Shown: positions 28,662-40,804, counted from the stretch's first letter. The stretch is 64,000 nucleotides of DNA from an uncultured Pelagibacteraceae bacterium (GCA_902605865.1 CACLEJ010000003.1:1-64000), one strand, 5' to 3'. Translations and numbers: made by a program. The notes: generated by a model from the sequence alone, not told the origin.

Positions 28662-29172
28662 AAAAAAAATTGGTATTCTTGGAGGCACCTTTGATCCAGC
28701 ACATAAAGGACATTTAAGTATCTCTAAAGAGGCAAAAAAAAGATACGATATTGATAAGATTATTTGGGCGGTTACCAAAAAAAATCCATTTAAAGAAAAA
28801 AGTAGTTTAAGTTTAGATAAAAGAATAAATTTTGCAAAAAAAATTTCTAAAACAAATTCATTTATAAAAGTAAAATATTTTGAGGATAAAATTAAATCAA
28901 ATAGAACAATTGACCTGATAAAGCATATTAAAAAAAATAATAAAAAGACTGATATTTATTTCATAATGGGAGCAGATAGTTTGATTAATTTTCATAAATG
29001 GAAAAACTCTGATTTAATTTCATCTATTTGTAACATTCTAGTATTTGATAGAGACAGATATAAGGCCAAATCATTAAGTTCTAGAAGCTTTAAAAAGTAT
29101 AGTAAGAAAAGCTTAAAATTTATAAAATTTAATAAGGTCAATATTTCATCTTCTAAATTAAGAAAAATTTGA
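28627..29172 (+). CDS. nadD: Nicotinate-nucleotide adenylyltransferase
   Basis: Adenylates nicotinate mononucleotide in NAD synthesis. The 181 residues have the nucleotidyltransferase motif GGTFDPAHKGHL near 19-30, plus FIMGADSLINFHKWK and a C-terminal ISSSKLRK in place of ISST.iR. The start is uncertain: ATG 28627 and ATG 28636 are both in frame within the end of proA. The protein is a little shorter than usual at the C-terminus. It is followed by rsfS, the common nadD-rsfS pair. Confidence 0.92.
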   Translation: MRYMDLDKQENKKKIGILGGTFDPAHKGHLSISKEAKKRYDIDKIIWAVTKKNPFKEKSSLSLDKRINFAKKISKTNSFIKVKYFEDKIKSNRTIDLIKHIKKNNKKTDIYFIMGADSLINFHKWKNSDLISSICNILVFDRDRYKAKSLSSRSFKKYSKKSLKFIKFNKVNISSSKLRKI

Positions 29173-29189
29173 TACTCTTTTAATAATTA

Positions 29190-29540
29190 ATGGACAAAAT
29201 CTCTACTCTTCACAAAGATGTGGTAAATCTCTTAGATGCAAATAAAGCCCTAGATATTGTTTCAATAGATTTAGATGGAAAATCATCAATAGCGGATCAA
29301 ATGATAATCGCTAGCGGGACGTCTTCAAGGCATATCCAAGCTTTATCAGAGCAAGTATATGAATACTTAAAAAAAAATGGTGTAAGCAATTGTAAAATTG
29401 AAGGAAGAGAAAGTAGTGATTGGAAACTTGTAGATGGAATTGATCTTATTATTCATATTTTCAATCCTGAAAAAAGAAAATTTTATGAATTAGAAAAAAT
29501 ATGGTCTGAATTAATTCCTAAAGAAAAAGTAATTATATGA
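29190..29540 (+). CDS. rsfS: Ribosomal silencing factor RsfS
   Basis: A 116-residue protein with the RsfS signature: DKISTLHKDVVNLLDANKA, ADQMIIASGTSSRHIQALSE, EGRESSDWKLVDGIDLIIHIF and YELEKIWSE. RsfS binds ribosomal protein L14 and blocks subunit joining when nutrients are low. It starts 17 bases after nadD and overlaps ctpA by 4 bases. Confidence 0.95.
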   Translation: MDKISTLHKDVVNLLDANKALDIVSIDLDGKSSIADQMIIASGTSSRHIQALSEQVYEYLKKNGVSNCKIEGRESSDWKLVDGIDLIIHIFNPEKRKFYELEKIWSELIPKEKVII

Positions 29541-30682
29541 TGAAAAAACTTAAAACATATTTTTTATCATTATTTATTTATTTTTTTGTAACTAGTATTG
29601 TTGCCGTATCAGAAGAGAATGATATTTATAAAAAAATAGATGTTTTTTCAGAAGTCTTAGATAAAATTAATAAAGAATTTGTTGATGAGGTAAACCAAAG
29701 TGATGCAATGGATGCTGCAATCAATGGTGTTCTTCAATCCTTAGATCCTTATTCTGCCTATATGACACCAGACTCTTATCAAAGTATGCAAACAGAAACG
29801 AGTGGAGAATTTGGAGGACTAGGAATTGAAGTGAGCATGGAAGCTGGGGTAATAAAGGTAATAACACCAATGGATGATTCACCTGCGGCTGAAGCAGGAG
29901 TTAAAGCTGGTGATTATATAGTAAGAATTAATGATATTCAGGTTCAAGGTAAATCTTTAAGTGAAGCAGTTGACATAATGAGAGGTCCTGTCGGATCAGA
30001 TATTGAAATAACAGTTAGAAGAAGGGGCGAACGAAAGGCATTAGTTTTTAATATTACTAGAGAAAAAATTAAAGTTTCATCAGTAAAATCTGAGATATTG
30101 GGTAATCAAACTGGTTATTTAAGACTTACTTCTTTTAATGAAAACAGTAGTGGTCAAATTAGAGACAAAATTAAAGAGTTTAAAAAAAATGAAAATGTTA
30201 AAAATTATATTTTAGATTTAAGAAATAATCCTGGTGGACTACTTTCTCAGGCAATTAAAATTACAGATTTTTTTATAGATAGTGGAGAAATTGTTTCAAC
30301 AAAAAGTAAAAGAAAATATGAAAGTAGAAAATTCTTTGCAAGAAAAGGAGATATATTAGATGGAGATACTATTGTTGTCCTAATAAATTATGGTTCAGCA
30401 TCTGCATCTGAAATTGTAGCAGGGGCGCTAAAGGATCACAAAAGAGCAATAATAATTGGAGAAAATAGCTATGGTAAAGGCTCTGTACAATCAATTATCC
30501 CTCTTAAAAATAAAGGTGCAATAAGATTGACTGTATCTAAATATTATCTTCCATCAGGAAAATCTATATCAGAAATAGGAGTCTCGCCTGATATTGAGGT
30601 AGCTGAAGGATCTGATGACTTTAGGTTTAATACTGATACAGACAATCAACTTCAATTCGCTCTAGAGCTTTTAAACGGCTAA
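29537..30682 (+). CDS. ctpA: Carboxy-terminal processing protease (S41 family)
   Basis: A 381-residue periplasmic protease. Residues 1-25 form a signal peptide (MKKLKTYFLSLFIYFF.. ending near VAVSEE). A PDZ domain follows at about 90-175 (GGLGIEV, DSPAAEAGVKAGDYIV). The peptidase core has DLRNNPGGLL, NYGSASASEIVAGALKDH and SYGKGSVQ. By the family pattern Ser289 and Lys314 form the catalytic dyad. It trims C-termini of envelope proteins. It lacks the LysM/EnvC-type partner gene (murein hydrolase activator) often found upstream in alphaproteobacteria; rsfS abuts it directly. Confidence 0.94.
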   Translation: MMKKLKTYFLSLFIYFFVTSIVAVSEENDIYKKIDVFSEVLDKINKEFVDEVNQSDAMDAAINGVLQSLDPYSAYMTPDSYQSMQTETSGEFGGLGIEVSMEAGVIKVITPMDDSPAAEAGVKAGDYIVRINDIQVQGKSLSEAVDIMRGPVGSDIEITVRRRGERKALVFNITREKIKVSSVKSEILGNQTGYLRLTSFNENSSGQIRDKIKEFKKNENVKNYILDLRNNPGGLLSQAIKITDFFIDSGEIVSTKSKRKYESRKFFARKGDILDGDTIVVLINYGSASASEIVAGALKDHKRAIIIGENSYGKGSVQSIIPLKNKGAIRLTVSKYYLPSGKSISEIGVSPDIEVAEGSDDFRFNTDTDNQLQFALELLNG

Positions 30683-30683
30683 A

Positions 30684-31163
30684 ATGAAAGAGAAATATAA
30701 AAATTTACCACTTAGAAGTGGTGTTGGGATAGTTGTTTTAAATAAAGAAAATAAAATTTTTGTTGCAAAAAGAATAGATAATAAAAAAAACTTTTGGCAA
30801 ATGCCACAAGGTGGGGTTGATAAGGGTGAAGACTTTTATGAGGCGGCAATTAGAGAATTAAAAGAAGAAACTAGTATTAAATCAGTAAGTTTAATTAAAA
30901 AAATTGATGGCTTACTTACCTACCACTTACCAAATGAATTATTAGGAATTATTTGGAAAGGTAAATTTAAAGGTCAAAAACAACAATGGTATATAATGAG
31001 ATTTAATGGTGATGAAAAAGAAATTAATATTAATACAAAACATCCAGAATTTCTTGAATGGAGATGGGTAGAACTGGATCAAATTACTGAACTTGTGGTA
31101 GAATTTAAACTACATGTATACGAAAAAATTCAAGAAGAAGTAAAAAAAATTTTAGTTAATTGA
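30684..31163 (+). CDS. rppH: RNA pyrophosphohydrolase (Nudix)
   Basis: A 159-residue Nudix hydrolase that removes pyrophosphate from the 5' end of mRNAs and triggers decay. The Nudix box GGVDKGEDFYEAAIRELKEE lies at residues 43-62. RIDNKKNFWQMPQGG and LLGIIWKGKFKGQKQQWY match RppH rather than other Nudix families. It follows ctpA by one base. Its last 12 bases overlap the end of the convergent atpC, leaving no room for a terminator between the two. Confidence 0.93.
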   Translation: MKEKYKNLPLRSGVGIVVLNKENKIFVAKRIDNKKNFWQMPQGGVDKGEDFYEAAIRELKEETSIKSVSLIKKIDGLLTYHLPNELLGIIWKGKFKGQKQQWYIMRFNGDEKEININTKHPEFLEWRWVELDQITELVVEFKLHVYEKIQEEVKKILVN

Positions 31164-31543
31164 TTTTAATACTTCAAGTTTTTGATCAAGCAAATATTTT
31201 TCCTGATCATTTATATCAGACTTATTAAGTTCTTCCTCAGCAGATTTCTGAATTTCTGAAATTTTTTCTCTATCAATGTCTTTTAAATTTAAAATAAGAC
31301 TTGTAAGTATAGAAAGATTATTATCTTTAAATTCAATTATTCCATCATTTACATAAAAACTTTCCTCGCCAGACTTTGAAAATATTTTAATTATTCCTGG
31401 TTTTAAAAAAGAAATAATAGAAATATGGTCTTTTAAAATCCCTATCTCACCTTCAAATGCAGGGACAACTACCTCGGTGACATCATTTTTTGATAAAAAT
31501 GATTTTTCAGGGTTTACTATTTCTACAGAATATTCTTCGCTCA

Positions 31544-31544
<1 letters not shown>
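31152..31544 (-). CDS. atpC: ATP synthase F1 epsilon subunit
   Basis: A 130-residue subunit. The N-terminal beta-sandwich is recognisable from VEIVNPEKSFLS, VVVPAFEGEIGILKDHISIISFLKPG and FYVNDGIIEFKDN. The C-terminal helical part (IQKSAEEELNKSD) is short. Epsilon connects the central stalk to the c-ring and can inhibit ATPase activity. Last gene of the F1 operon atpHAGDC; its ATG overlaps the atpD stop by one base. Confidence 0.93.
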
Positions 31545-33840
<2,296 letters not shown>

Positions 33841-33846
33841 TATTTT

Positions 33847-35382
33847 TTATGCGTTAAAATCTTTCTTAAGTTGTAAAATAATTTCATTCAATTCTTTCTC
33901 TTTATCATCTTCAAGTTTTCCTGAAGCAGTGATTGACTCAATTATATCTGGCTTTTCAGCTTTGCATTTTTCAATAATTTTATTCTCGAAACTTGCAATA
34001 TCCTTTTGTTCAATATCATCAAGATGTCCTCTAACTCCACAAAATACAGAAATGACTTGTTCTGCAACTGTCATAGGAGAATATTGATTTTGCTTTAAAA
34101 GTTCAGTTAACTTTGATCCTCTATTAAGTAATTTCTGAGTAGATGCATCGAGGTCTGAACCAAATTGTGCGAACGCAGCCATTTCACGATATTGCGCGAG
34201 TTCTAATTTCATTGACCCTGAAACTTTTTTCATTGCTTTGGTTTGAGCAGATGATCCAACTCTTGATACAGATAATCCAACATTTATAGCAGGTCTTATA
34301 CCCTGGTTAAAAAGTTCTGTTTCAAGAAATATTTGACCATCAGTAATTGAAATAACATTAGTAGGTATGAATGCAGAAACATCTCCACCTTGAGTTTCGA
34401 TAATTGGAAGAGCTGTTAATGATCCTCCACCATGCTCATCACTCAATTTTGCTGCTCTTTCTAATAATCTACTATGTAAGTAAAATACATCTCCAGGGTA
34501 TGCTTCTCTTCCAGGAGGTCTTCTTAATAGAAGTGACATTTGTCTATATGCAACAGCTTGTTTTGATAAATCATCATATATAATCAAGGCATGCATCCCA
34601 TTATCTCTAAAATACTCACCCATAGTGCATCCAGTATAAGGTGCTAAAAATTGCAAAGGTGCTGCATCTGATGCGGTTGCTGCAACTATTGTTGTGTATT
34701 CCATCGCACCAGCTTCTTCTAGTGTTTTTTCAATCTGCCTAACTGTAGATCTCTTTTGGCCTACAGCTACATAAATACAATATAGTTTTTTCTTCTCATC
34801 ACCTGACTCGTTAATTTTTTTCTGGTTTATAATAGCATCAATTGCAACTGCTGTTTTACCTGTTTGTCTATCACCAATAATTAATTCTCTTTGTCCTCTT
34901 CCAATTGGAACTAAACTATCAATTGATTTAAGTCCAGTCTGCATCGGTTCACTTACAGATTTACGTGGAATTATACCAGGAGCTTTAACTTCAACCCTAC
35001 TTCTTTTTAAACTTTTATCTAACGCACCTTTTCCGTCAATTGGGTTTCCTAAACCATCAACTACTCTACCAAGCAATTCTTTTCCAACTGGTGTGTCAAC
35101 AATCGCACCAGTTCTTTTTACAGTATCACCTTCTTTAACTGCTCTATCATCACCAAAAATCACTACACCTACATTTTCACTCTCAAGGTTTAATGCCATT
35201 CCTTTAGAGCCATCAGAAAATTCTACCATTTCTCCAGCTTGAACATTATCTAATCCATAAATTCTTGCTATACCATCTCCTACTGATAAAACTTGACCAA
35301 CCTCTGTAACCTCAGCTTTATCTCCAAACTTTTTAATTTGTTCTTTTAATATTTTTGTTACTTCTGAAGGATTTATTTCCAT
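33847..35382 (-). CDS. atpA: ATP synthase F1 alpha subunit
   Basis: The 511-residue non-catalytic nucleotide-binding subunit. [15 protein letters not shown] is the P-loop near residue 170. QVGEMVEF-type N-terminal segments, [28 protein letters not shown] and [27 protein letters not shown] are all standard. It adjoins atpH with no gap and atpG with six bases. Confidence 0.99.
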   Translation of the reverse strand: MEINPSEVTKILKEQIKKFGDKAEVTEVGQVLSVGDGIARIYGLDNVQAGEMVEFSDGSKGMALNLESENVGVVIFGDDRAVKEGDTVKRTGAIVDTPVGKELLGRVVDGLGNPIDGKGALDKSLKRSRVEVKAPGIIPRKSVSEPMQTGLKSIDSLVPIGRGQRELIIGDRQTGKTAVAIDAIINQKKINESGDEKKKLYCIYVAVGQKRSTVRQIEKTLEEAGAMEYTTIVAATASDAAPLQFLAPYTGCTMGEYFRDNGMHALIIYDDLSKQAVAYRQMSLLLRRPPGREAYPGDVFYLHSRLLERAAKLSDEHGGGSLTALPIIETQGGDVSAFIPTNVISITDGQIFLETELFNQGIRPAINVGLSVSRVGSSAQTKAMKKVSGSMKLELAQYREMAAFAQFGSDLDASTQKLLNRGSKLTELLKQNQYSPMTVAEQVISVFCGVRGHLDDIEQKDIASFENKIIEKCKAEKPDIIESITASGKLEDDKEKELNEIILQLKKDFNA

Positions 35383-35940
35383 TTAAGCCTCTATCATTGT
35401 ATTTTCGATTTGTTGTAATTTATTTTTAATAGAGGTATCTACCATAATACTGCCAACTTGTATTACTAAACCTCCAATTAAACTTTTGTCATATTTATAG
35501 TCTAATTTTATTTTTGCGTTAAAATTTTGAGACAATTCGTCTTTGATTTTAATTACTTGTTCTCCTGATAATTCTTTAGAGGAAATTAGTTCAGCTTTTA
35601 CTTCTCCTCTTTTTTTTGAGCAAGTATCAACAAAATCTTGAAGAATTGTTTTTATATAAAAAAATCTTCTTTTAGATATTAGAAAACCTATAAATTTTGA
35701 TATTAAAGAGTTTAATTTATAATTTTCTGCAATTTTGTTAATTACATCCTGAAGTTCATTTACTGAGTTAGTAGGATCTTTTATTAATGAACTGAAATCT
35801 TTACTTTCATCTATTAATTTTAACAAAGATATTGATTGTTCTTCAACCTCATCAATTGAATTATTTTCATTAGCCAGTTCATATAGTGCTAAAGAATATC
35901 TACTTGCTGTAGTTGCTGAAAAACTGTTATTTTTGCTCAA
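35383..35940 (-). CDS. atpH: ATP synthase F1 delta subunit
   Basis: A 185-residue peripheral-stalk subunit with the N-terminal helical bundle (SATTASRYSLALYELANENN) and the C-terminal OSCP motif KLDYKYDKSLIGGLVIQVGS..DTSIKNKLQQI. First gene of atpHAGDC; the Fo genes are not here, which is the usual split arrangement in alphaproteobacteria. The 98-base gap upstream to priA must hold the promoter, but only weak -35/-10 candidates are visible. Confidence 0.95.
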   Translation of the reverse strand: MSKNNSFSATTASRYSLALYELANENNSIDEVEEQSISLLKLIDESKDFSSLIKDPTNSVNELQDVINKIAENYKLNSLISKFIGFLISKRRFFYIKTILQDFVDTCSKKRGEVKAELISSKELSGEQVIKIKDELSQNFNAKIKLDYKYDKSLIGGLVIQVGSIMVDTSIKNKLQQIENTMIEA

Positions 35941-36038
35941 TTTTAACTCTTTGTTTTAGAAGATTTTTTGGGATTAAGTAGCATATGAGTTTAGTGTCTT
36001 CAAGTAACAGATTGACTAAATAGTGCAAAATTTGACCA

Positions 36039-37994
36039 TTAATTGAAGGTTATTGGGTCAACATCAACTGTTAGTTTTATTTCTTTAGGTAATTTGTACG
36101 TAATTAAGACTTCACTCAATCTTTTTTGAATATTAGAACCCTTTTTAGATCTTATCAAAAGTCTCTGCCTATACTTTCGTCTAACTCGATATATAGGTGC
36201 ATTAACAGGTCCCAAAATTTTTTCGTTTAAGGATTCTGATAAAATATTTTTTATATCCATTGACTCTTTTTCTAAACTTCTTTCATTTGAAGAGGTGAGT
36301 ATTAATGAAATAAATCTTTCAAAAGGTGGTAGATTATTTTTCTCTCTTAATTTCAATTCATTTTCTAAAAAAATAAAAGGATCAGGATTTGTTATTTGAT
36401 TTATAATACTTTGGTTTGAGTTATATGTTTGAAAATATACTTTAGCTGGTTTACCAGTTCTTCCAGCCCGTCCAGATAATTGGTGATAGAGTTGTAAGTT
36501 TTTTTCTGCAGTTCTTAAATCGTGTCCATTTGAATTAAGATCAATATCTAAAATAACAATGCAGTTTAATTTTGGAAAATGAAAACCTTTAGAAATTAAT
36601 TGTGTTCCAATAAGTATATCAATTTTTCCTTTAACTATATCTTCTAATTTTTTTTTAGAAGATTTTTTATTCATGGTATCACTTGAAAAAATTGATATTT
36701 TTTTATTTGGGAATTTAAGTTTAACCTCTTCAGAAATTCTCTCAACACCAGGGCCACTAAAAACAAAATCACATACCTCACCTTTCTTACAATTTCTACT
36801 TAACTGAGCTTGAAAACCACAATAATGACAAAGTAATTTATTTTTATGTTTGTGATATACTAAATTTATTGAACAATTTGGACAGGAGTAAACATTTAAA
36901 CATTTTTTACAAAGAGCATATGGAGCAAAACCCCTTCTATTAATAAAAAATAATACTTGGTCATTTTTTTTTAAGTGATTATTTACCTTCTCCAAGGTTT
37001 CATTGGCAATCCATGATTGTTTATCTAACTTATTTTTATTTAAGTCTATTATTTCATATGAAGGTAAATTTGCATCTTTATATCTTTTAGTTAAACGTGA
37101 TACAGAATATTTTTTTTTCTTAATATTTGCATATGTTTCTATTGAGGGTACAGCAGTAACAAGATTGATAGGGATATTTTCAAAATTAGCTCTGGCAATT
37201 GCCATGTCTCTTGCATTATAAATTACTCCTTCATCTTGTTTGAATGATTGATCGTGCTCTTCGTCTACAATTATAATTCCAAGATTTTTAAATGGTAAAA
37301 ATAATGAGGAACGAGCACCAATAATTACATTAATTTTTCCTGATGATACTCCACTCCAAATTATTTTCTTTTTTTTAGGTGTTATTCCAGAGTGCCATAC
37401 TGCAGCACTGAAACCAAAAAATTCTTCAAATTTATTTTCAAATTCTGCAGTTAAACCAATTTCAGGTAGTAGAATCATTGCTTGATGCCCTTTTTCTAAC
37501 AATTGTTTTATATGCTTAAAATAAACAATTGTTTTTCCTGAACCTGTAGTCCCTTGTAAAAGATGGACTCTAAATTTATTATTTTTTTTTGAAATTTCCT
37601 CAAATATTTCTCTTTGATCTAAAGACAGGGTAAACTTATTTACAAACTTTTGTTTATTATAGGGTAGATAATTTTCATCTTCATAATTAGTGATTGCTTC
37701 TCCACTAAGTAAATGTAATTTTAAACACATTCCTTTTGGCACTAAGTTGTATTCCGAAAACCAATTCAAAAAAGTAATAATTTCTTTTTTAAGTGGTTCA
37801 ATTTCTATTTTTTTAAGAATTTTTTTTATCTGGAAATTTTTTTTATTTTTTTTTTCAAATTCATTCCATACAACTCCTGTTATTTTCGATTTTCCAAAAG
37901 GTACATGAACGTAATCTCCAACTTTTAGATCTAAGTCACTTTCATATGTAAAAGGATGGTTAAAAATATTTGGTAAAAGAACAGGAACTTGCAT
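36039..37994 (-). CDS. priA: Primosomal protein N' (replication restart helicase PriA)
   Basis: A 651-residue helicase that reloads the replisome at collapsed forks. The N-terminal 3'-DNA-binding domain (LPNIFNHPFTYESD..VGDYVHVPFG) is followed by Walker A GTTGSGKT (148-155), DEEH (244-247) and a zinc-binding cysteine array (CKKCLNVYSCPNCS..CHYCGF). Helicase motifs IGTQLISKGFHFPKL and QLSGRAGRTGKP follow. It is compact compared with the roughly 730 residues of E. coli PriA. Upstream lies the sulfotransferase gene, whose stop is directly adjacent. Confidence 0.96.
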   Translation of the reverse strand: MQVPVLLPNIFNHPFTYESDLDLKVGDYVHVPFGKSKITGVVWNEFEKKNKKNFQIKKILKKIEIEPLKKEIITFLNWFSEYNLVPKGMCLKLHLLSGEAITNYEDENYLPYNKQKFVNKFTLSLDQREIFEEISKKNNKFRVHLLQGTTGSGKTIVYFKHIKQLLEKGHQAMILLPEIGLTAEFENKFEEFFGFSAAVWHSGITPKKKKIIWSGVSSGKINVIIGARSSLFLPFKNLGIIIVDEEHDQSFKQDEGVIYNARDMAIARANFENIPINLVTAVPSIETYANIKKKKYSVSRLTKRYKDANLPSYEIIDLNKNKLDKQSWIANETLEKVNNHLKKNDQVLFFINRRGFAPYALCKKCLNVYSCPNCSINLVYHKHKNKLLCHYCGFQAQLSRNCKKGEVCDFVFSGPGVERISEEVKLKFPNKKISIFSSDTMNKKSSKKKLEDIVKGKIDILIGTQLISKGFHFPKLNCIVILDIDLNSNGHDLRTAEKNLQLYHQLSGRAGRTGKPAKVYFQTYNSNQSIINQITNPDPFIFLENELKLREKNNLPPFERFISLILTSSNERSLEKESMDIKNILSESLNEKILGPVNAPIYRVRRKYRQRLLIRSKKGSNIQKRLSEVLITYKLPKEIKLTVDVDPITFN

Positions 37995-38723
37995 TTATTT
38001 TAACCAATCAAATTGGTTTTTAAATTCATCGAATATATGATAATATTTAGAATATTTTTCTGAATTATATTTTGAAATTTTATTTCTAATTTGTATATTG
38101 CTAGTGGTTCTAATATCTAAATCTTTACGTTTATAAAACTCTAAAACCTCTGGTTTCCAATCAAGGTTACAAAATCGGAATATTTCTTTAGTAACTTTTT
38201 CTTTATTATTTGTTATTTCTTCAAGGGAGATATCCATAATTAAGTCAGGATATTTTTTTTTAAAATAATTTAATATTTTTAAATAATTGTCTATATAATT
38301 TACAATATCTTTTATTCTATGAGTAAATGATAATGCTGGAAGTAAATTTTGAAATATTCCAACAATTGAATCTTTTAGATTACGGTTACAGTGTAAAAAT
38401 TTTGCCTTAGGGAAAACATGCAATATAAACTCAATATTTAGAAAATTTTCTAGAGATTTATCAATAAAATTAACAGTTTTTTTATCAATTAAAGAAAATT
38501 GAAAATATTTTTTATAAATATCCTCTTCAAATTTATCTACTTTTAAATTAAATTTTTCTAAATTCTCAAAAGTCGAAAAAATATTTGCAGGCAATTGTTT
38601 TATTAATGATATATTTATTATTGCAGACTCACCAAATGATGGAATTTTTTTTTCATGAGATGAAATTATTGCTTCAACTAAAGTAGATCCAGATCTTGGT
38701 AAACCAATAATAAAAATTGGCAC
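37995..38723 (-). CDS. Sulfotransferase domain protein (C-terminal half of a split TPR-sulfotransferase)
   Basis: A 242-residue sulfotransferase-family domain from a GTG at 38723. The PAPS 5'-phosphosulfate loop is GLPRSGSTLVE near residues 7-17. HVFPKAKFLHCNRNLKDSI contains the 3'-phosphate-binding Arg/Ser region. Marine alphaproteobacteria commonly encode this domain fused behind TPR repeats, and here a TPR gene ends 7 bases upstream in another frame. The sulfotransferase frame is open back to 38747 and encodes GYFDNIV before the nominal start, so GTG 38723 is probably not a genuine start. The substrate is unknown. Confidence 0.8.
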   Translation of the reverse strand: MPIFIIGLPRSGSTLVEAIISSHEKKIPSFGESAIINISLIKQLPANIFSTFENLEKFNLKVDKFEEDIYKKYFQFSLIDKKTVNFIDKSLENFLNIEFILHVFPKAKFLHCNRNLKDSIVGIFQNLLPALSFTHRIKDIVNYIDNYLKILNYFKKKYPDLIMDISLEEITNNKEKVTKEIFRFCNLDWKPEVLEFYKRKDLDIRTTSNIQIRNKISKYNSEKYSKYYHIFDEFKNQFDWLK

Positions 38724-38730
38724 AATATTG

Positions 38731-39363
38731 TCAAAATAACCTTTTTTTTAGTTTTATATTTATTGGATTAATTTTATCATAAAATTTTGTAATAATGCTT
38801 TCATAATATTTTTGAGACTGTAAATTATAATTTTTCCTTTGTTCAAAACATGCTTCGTGTGATCTTGTTAAGAGATAAATTTCTTTTTTAATATTATTAG
38901 ATTTTTTTTCGTATTTAGATAATAAGTAATCAGACAGAAATTTTTCTAATATATTAGATTTAGTATTATTATTAATTTCACGGATAATATCTATATAATC
39001 TAATTTTAGAAGATTTGGATCTAAAGTATAGATTCCATAATAAGCTCTTATTATCTTATTATTAATTTCTAAAACTCTAAAATAATTTGACAAAGCACCC
39101 TCTAAATCACCAGTTGATTGATCCATAAAAGCTAAATTAAGATATGTATTAATTGAGTTTGGATTTAAAGAAATGCATTTTTTGTAGAATAATTTACTTT
39201 TTTCAATATTTTTTAACTCAAAATAAATTTTTCCTAAATTATAATTTGAGTCAAAGTTCTCTTTTTTTTTGTTAAGTTCTAAAAAAAGAATTTCAGCATC
39301 CTTAAAATTTCTTTCCTCAATTAGTTTTTTTCCTAATTCTATGCTCATATGTAAATATACCAT
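38731..39363 (-). CDS. TPR-repeat protein (N-terminal half of a split TPR-sulfotransferase)
   Basis: A 210-residue protein with at least three tetratricopeptide repeats in residues 1-110 (ERNFKDAEILFLELNKKK, NLGKIYFELKNIEKSKLFYKKC, NLAFMDQSTGDLEGALSNYFRVL). The rest is a helical region ending SQKYYESIITKFYDKINPIN. It stops at TGA 38731-38733 just after an A8 run. The ATG at 39363 gives the longest form, with an in-frame ATG at 39348. No signal peptide is evident. With one A fewer in the run it would read straight into the sulfotransferase, so it is probably half of a two-domain protein. Confidence 0.78.
   Translation of the reverse strand: MVYLHMSIELGKKLIEERNFKDAEILFLELNKKKENFDSNYNLGKIYFELKNIEKSKLFYKKCISLNPNSINTYLNLAFMDQSTGDLEGALSNYFRVLEINNKIIRAYYGIYTLDPNLLKLDYIDIIREINNNTKSNILEKFLSDYLLSKYEKKSNNIKKEIYLLTRSHEACFEQRKNYNLQSQKYYESIITKFYDKINPINIKLKKRLF
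38742..38749 (-). other. A8 homopolymer at the TPR/sulfotransferase frame break
   Basis: On the coding (minus) strand eight A residues follow CT and precede GG. Read as is, the TPR frame ends at TGA 38731. With seven A residues the frame continues as Leu-Lys-Lys-Gly-Tyr-Phe-Asp into the sulfotransferase. It could be a real frameshift, a transcription-slippage site or a sequencing error. Confidence 0.7.
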
Positions 39364-39409
39364 TACTTTTTAAATAAGGATAACTAAGATGTGATTAGTA
39401 TTTGAAAAA

Positions 39410-40804
39410 TTAAGAGTGAATTTGTCTTTTATCTACAGATAAAGCAGCTTCTTTTATCGCTTCTGAAAAAGTAGGATGAGCATGACATGTTCTTGCAATA
39501 TCTTCGGAACTAGCGCCAAATTCCATTGCTACGGACATTTCTGCAATCATTTCTCCAGCATGAGGTCCGATTATATGTACTCCCAACACTCTGTCTGTTG
39601 TACTTTCAGCTAATATTTTAACGAATCCCTCTGGCTCATTTATTGCTTTAGCTCTTGAGTTTGCCATAAATGGAAATTTACCTACTTTGTAGTTTACTTT
39701 TTTTTCTTTTAATTCTTCCTCATTTTTACCAACATAGGCTACCTCGGGTGAAGTATAAATTACTCCAGGTATAATATCATAATTTACATGACCAGACTGT
39801 CCAGCAATTAACTCTGCTACTGCTATTCCTTCCTCCTCAGCTTTATGAGCTAACATTGGTCCATTTATGACATCTCCTATTGCATAAACATTTTTAACAT
39901 TAGTCTCAAAATTTTTATTAACTGTAATTTTTCCTTTTTTATCGAGATTTACTCCAATTTTTTTTAAATTTAATTTGTCAGTGTAAGGTTTTCTTCCAAC
40001 AGAAATTAAAACTACATCAGCTTCAATTTTATTTTTTGCGTCTTTATTAGAGGTTTCTATTATTACTCCTTGGTCATTTTTAGAAATTTTTTCAACTTTA
40101 GTATTTAACTCAAATTTAATGTTCTGTTTTTTTAATATTTTCATAAATTCAATTGAAATTTCTTTATCAAGTCCTGGAGTTATGTGGTCTAAATATTCTA
40201 TAACATGAACCTCAGTTCCTAGTCTTGACCATACAGAACCCATCTCTAAGCCAATATATCCACCCCCAACAACAACCATTTTTTTTGGAAGTTTTGAAAT
40301 ATTAAGAGCTCCTGTTGATGAAAGAATTTTTTTTTCGTCAAAATCTATTCCTGGAAGTGATAGGGGTTCTGATCCAGTACTTATAATGGTTTTATCAGTT
40401 TTAATTTTTATCTCTGATTTATCATTTTTGACTAAAATTTCGTTTTTTTCATTAAAAGATCCAACCCCTTTAATGTAAGTAACTTTATTTTTTTTAAATA
40501 AGAACTCCACTCCTTTTGTAAGTGTTGCAACCGAGCTGTCTTTATTACTCATCATTTTTTCAAGATTTAGCTTAATTTCTCCAGTTTCAATACCAATATT
40601 TGAGAAGTTTTTAGCTTTATGAAAACTTTCTGACATATTTAAAAGACTTTTAGATGGAATACACCCTATATTAAGGCAAGTGCCTCCCAAAGATCCTCTA
40701 GACTCTATACATGCAGTTTTTAAGCCTAATTGTGATAATCTAATTGCACATACATATCCTGCAGGTCCTCCTCCAATTACAGTAACATCAAATTTTTCAG
40801 CCAT
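39410..40804 (-). CDS. lpd: Dihydrolipoyl dehydrogenase (E3)
   Basis: A 464-residue FAD flavoprotein disulfide oxidoreductase. The FAD loop GGGPAGYVCA lies at 11-20, the redox disulfide is Cys43-Cys48 in GGTCLNIGCIPSK, the NAD domain has VVGGGYIGLEMGSVWSRLG, and the C-terminal HAHPTFSEA supplies the catalytic His/Glu of the partner subunit. It reoxidises lipoyl groups of 2-oxoacid dehydrogenases. Placed directly after sucB, it is the E3 of the 2-oxoglutarate complex, and could be shared with others. Confidence 0.97.
   Translation of the reverse strand: MAEKFDVTVIGGGPAGYVCAIRLSQLGLKTACIESRGSLGGTCLNIGCIPSKSLLNMSESFHKAKNFSNIGIETGEIKLNLEKMMSNKDSSVATLTKGVEFLFKKNKVTYIKGVGSFNEKNEILVKNDKSEIKIKTDKTIISTGSEPLSLPGIDFDEKKILSSTGALNISKLPKKMVVVGGGYIGLEMGSVWSRLGTEVHVIEYLDHITPGLDKEISIEFMKILKKQNIKFELNTKVEKISKNDQGVIIETSNKDAKNKIEADVVLISVGRKPYTDKLNLKKIGVNLDKKGKITVNKNFETNVKNVYAIGDVINGPMLAHKAEEEGIAVAELIAGQSGHVNYDIIPGVIYTSPEVAYVGKNEEELKEKKVNYKVGKFPFMANSRAKAINEPEGFVKILAESTTDRVLGVHIIGPHAGEMIAEMSVAMEFGASSEDIARTCHAHPTFSEAIKEAALSVDKRQIHS

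Noticed and set aside
35941-36038. Promoter upstream of atpH
   Set aside because: A promoter is expected here, but only weak matches (for example TTGAAG with TACTTA) are visible, so no site is listed.
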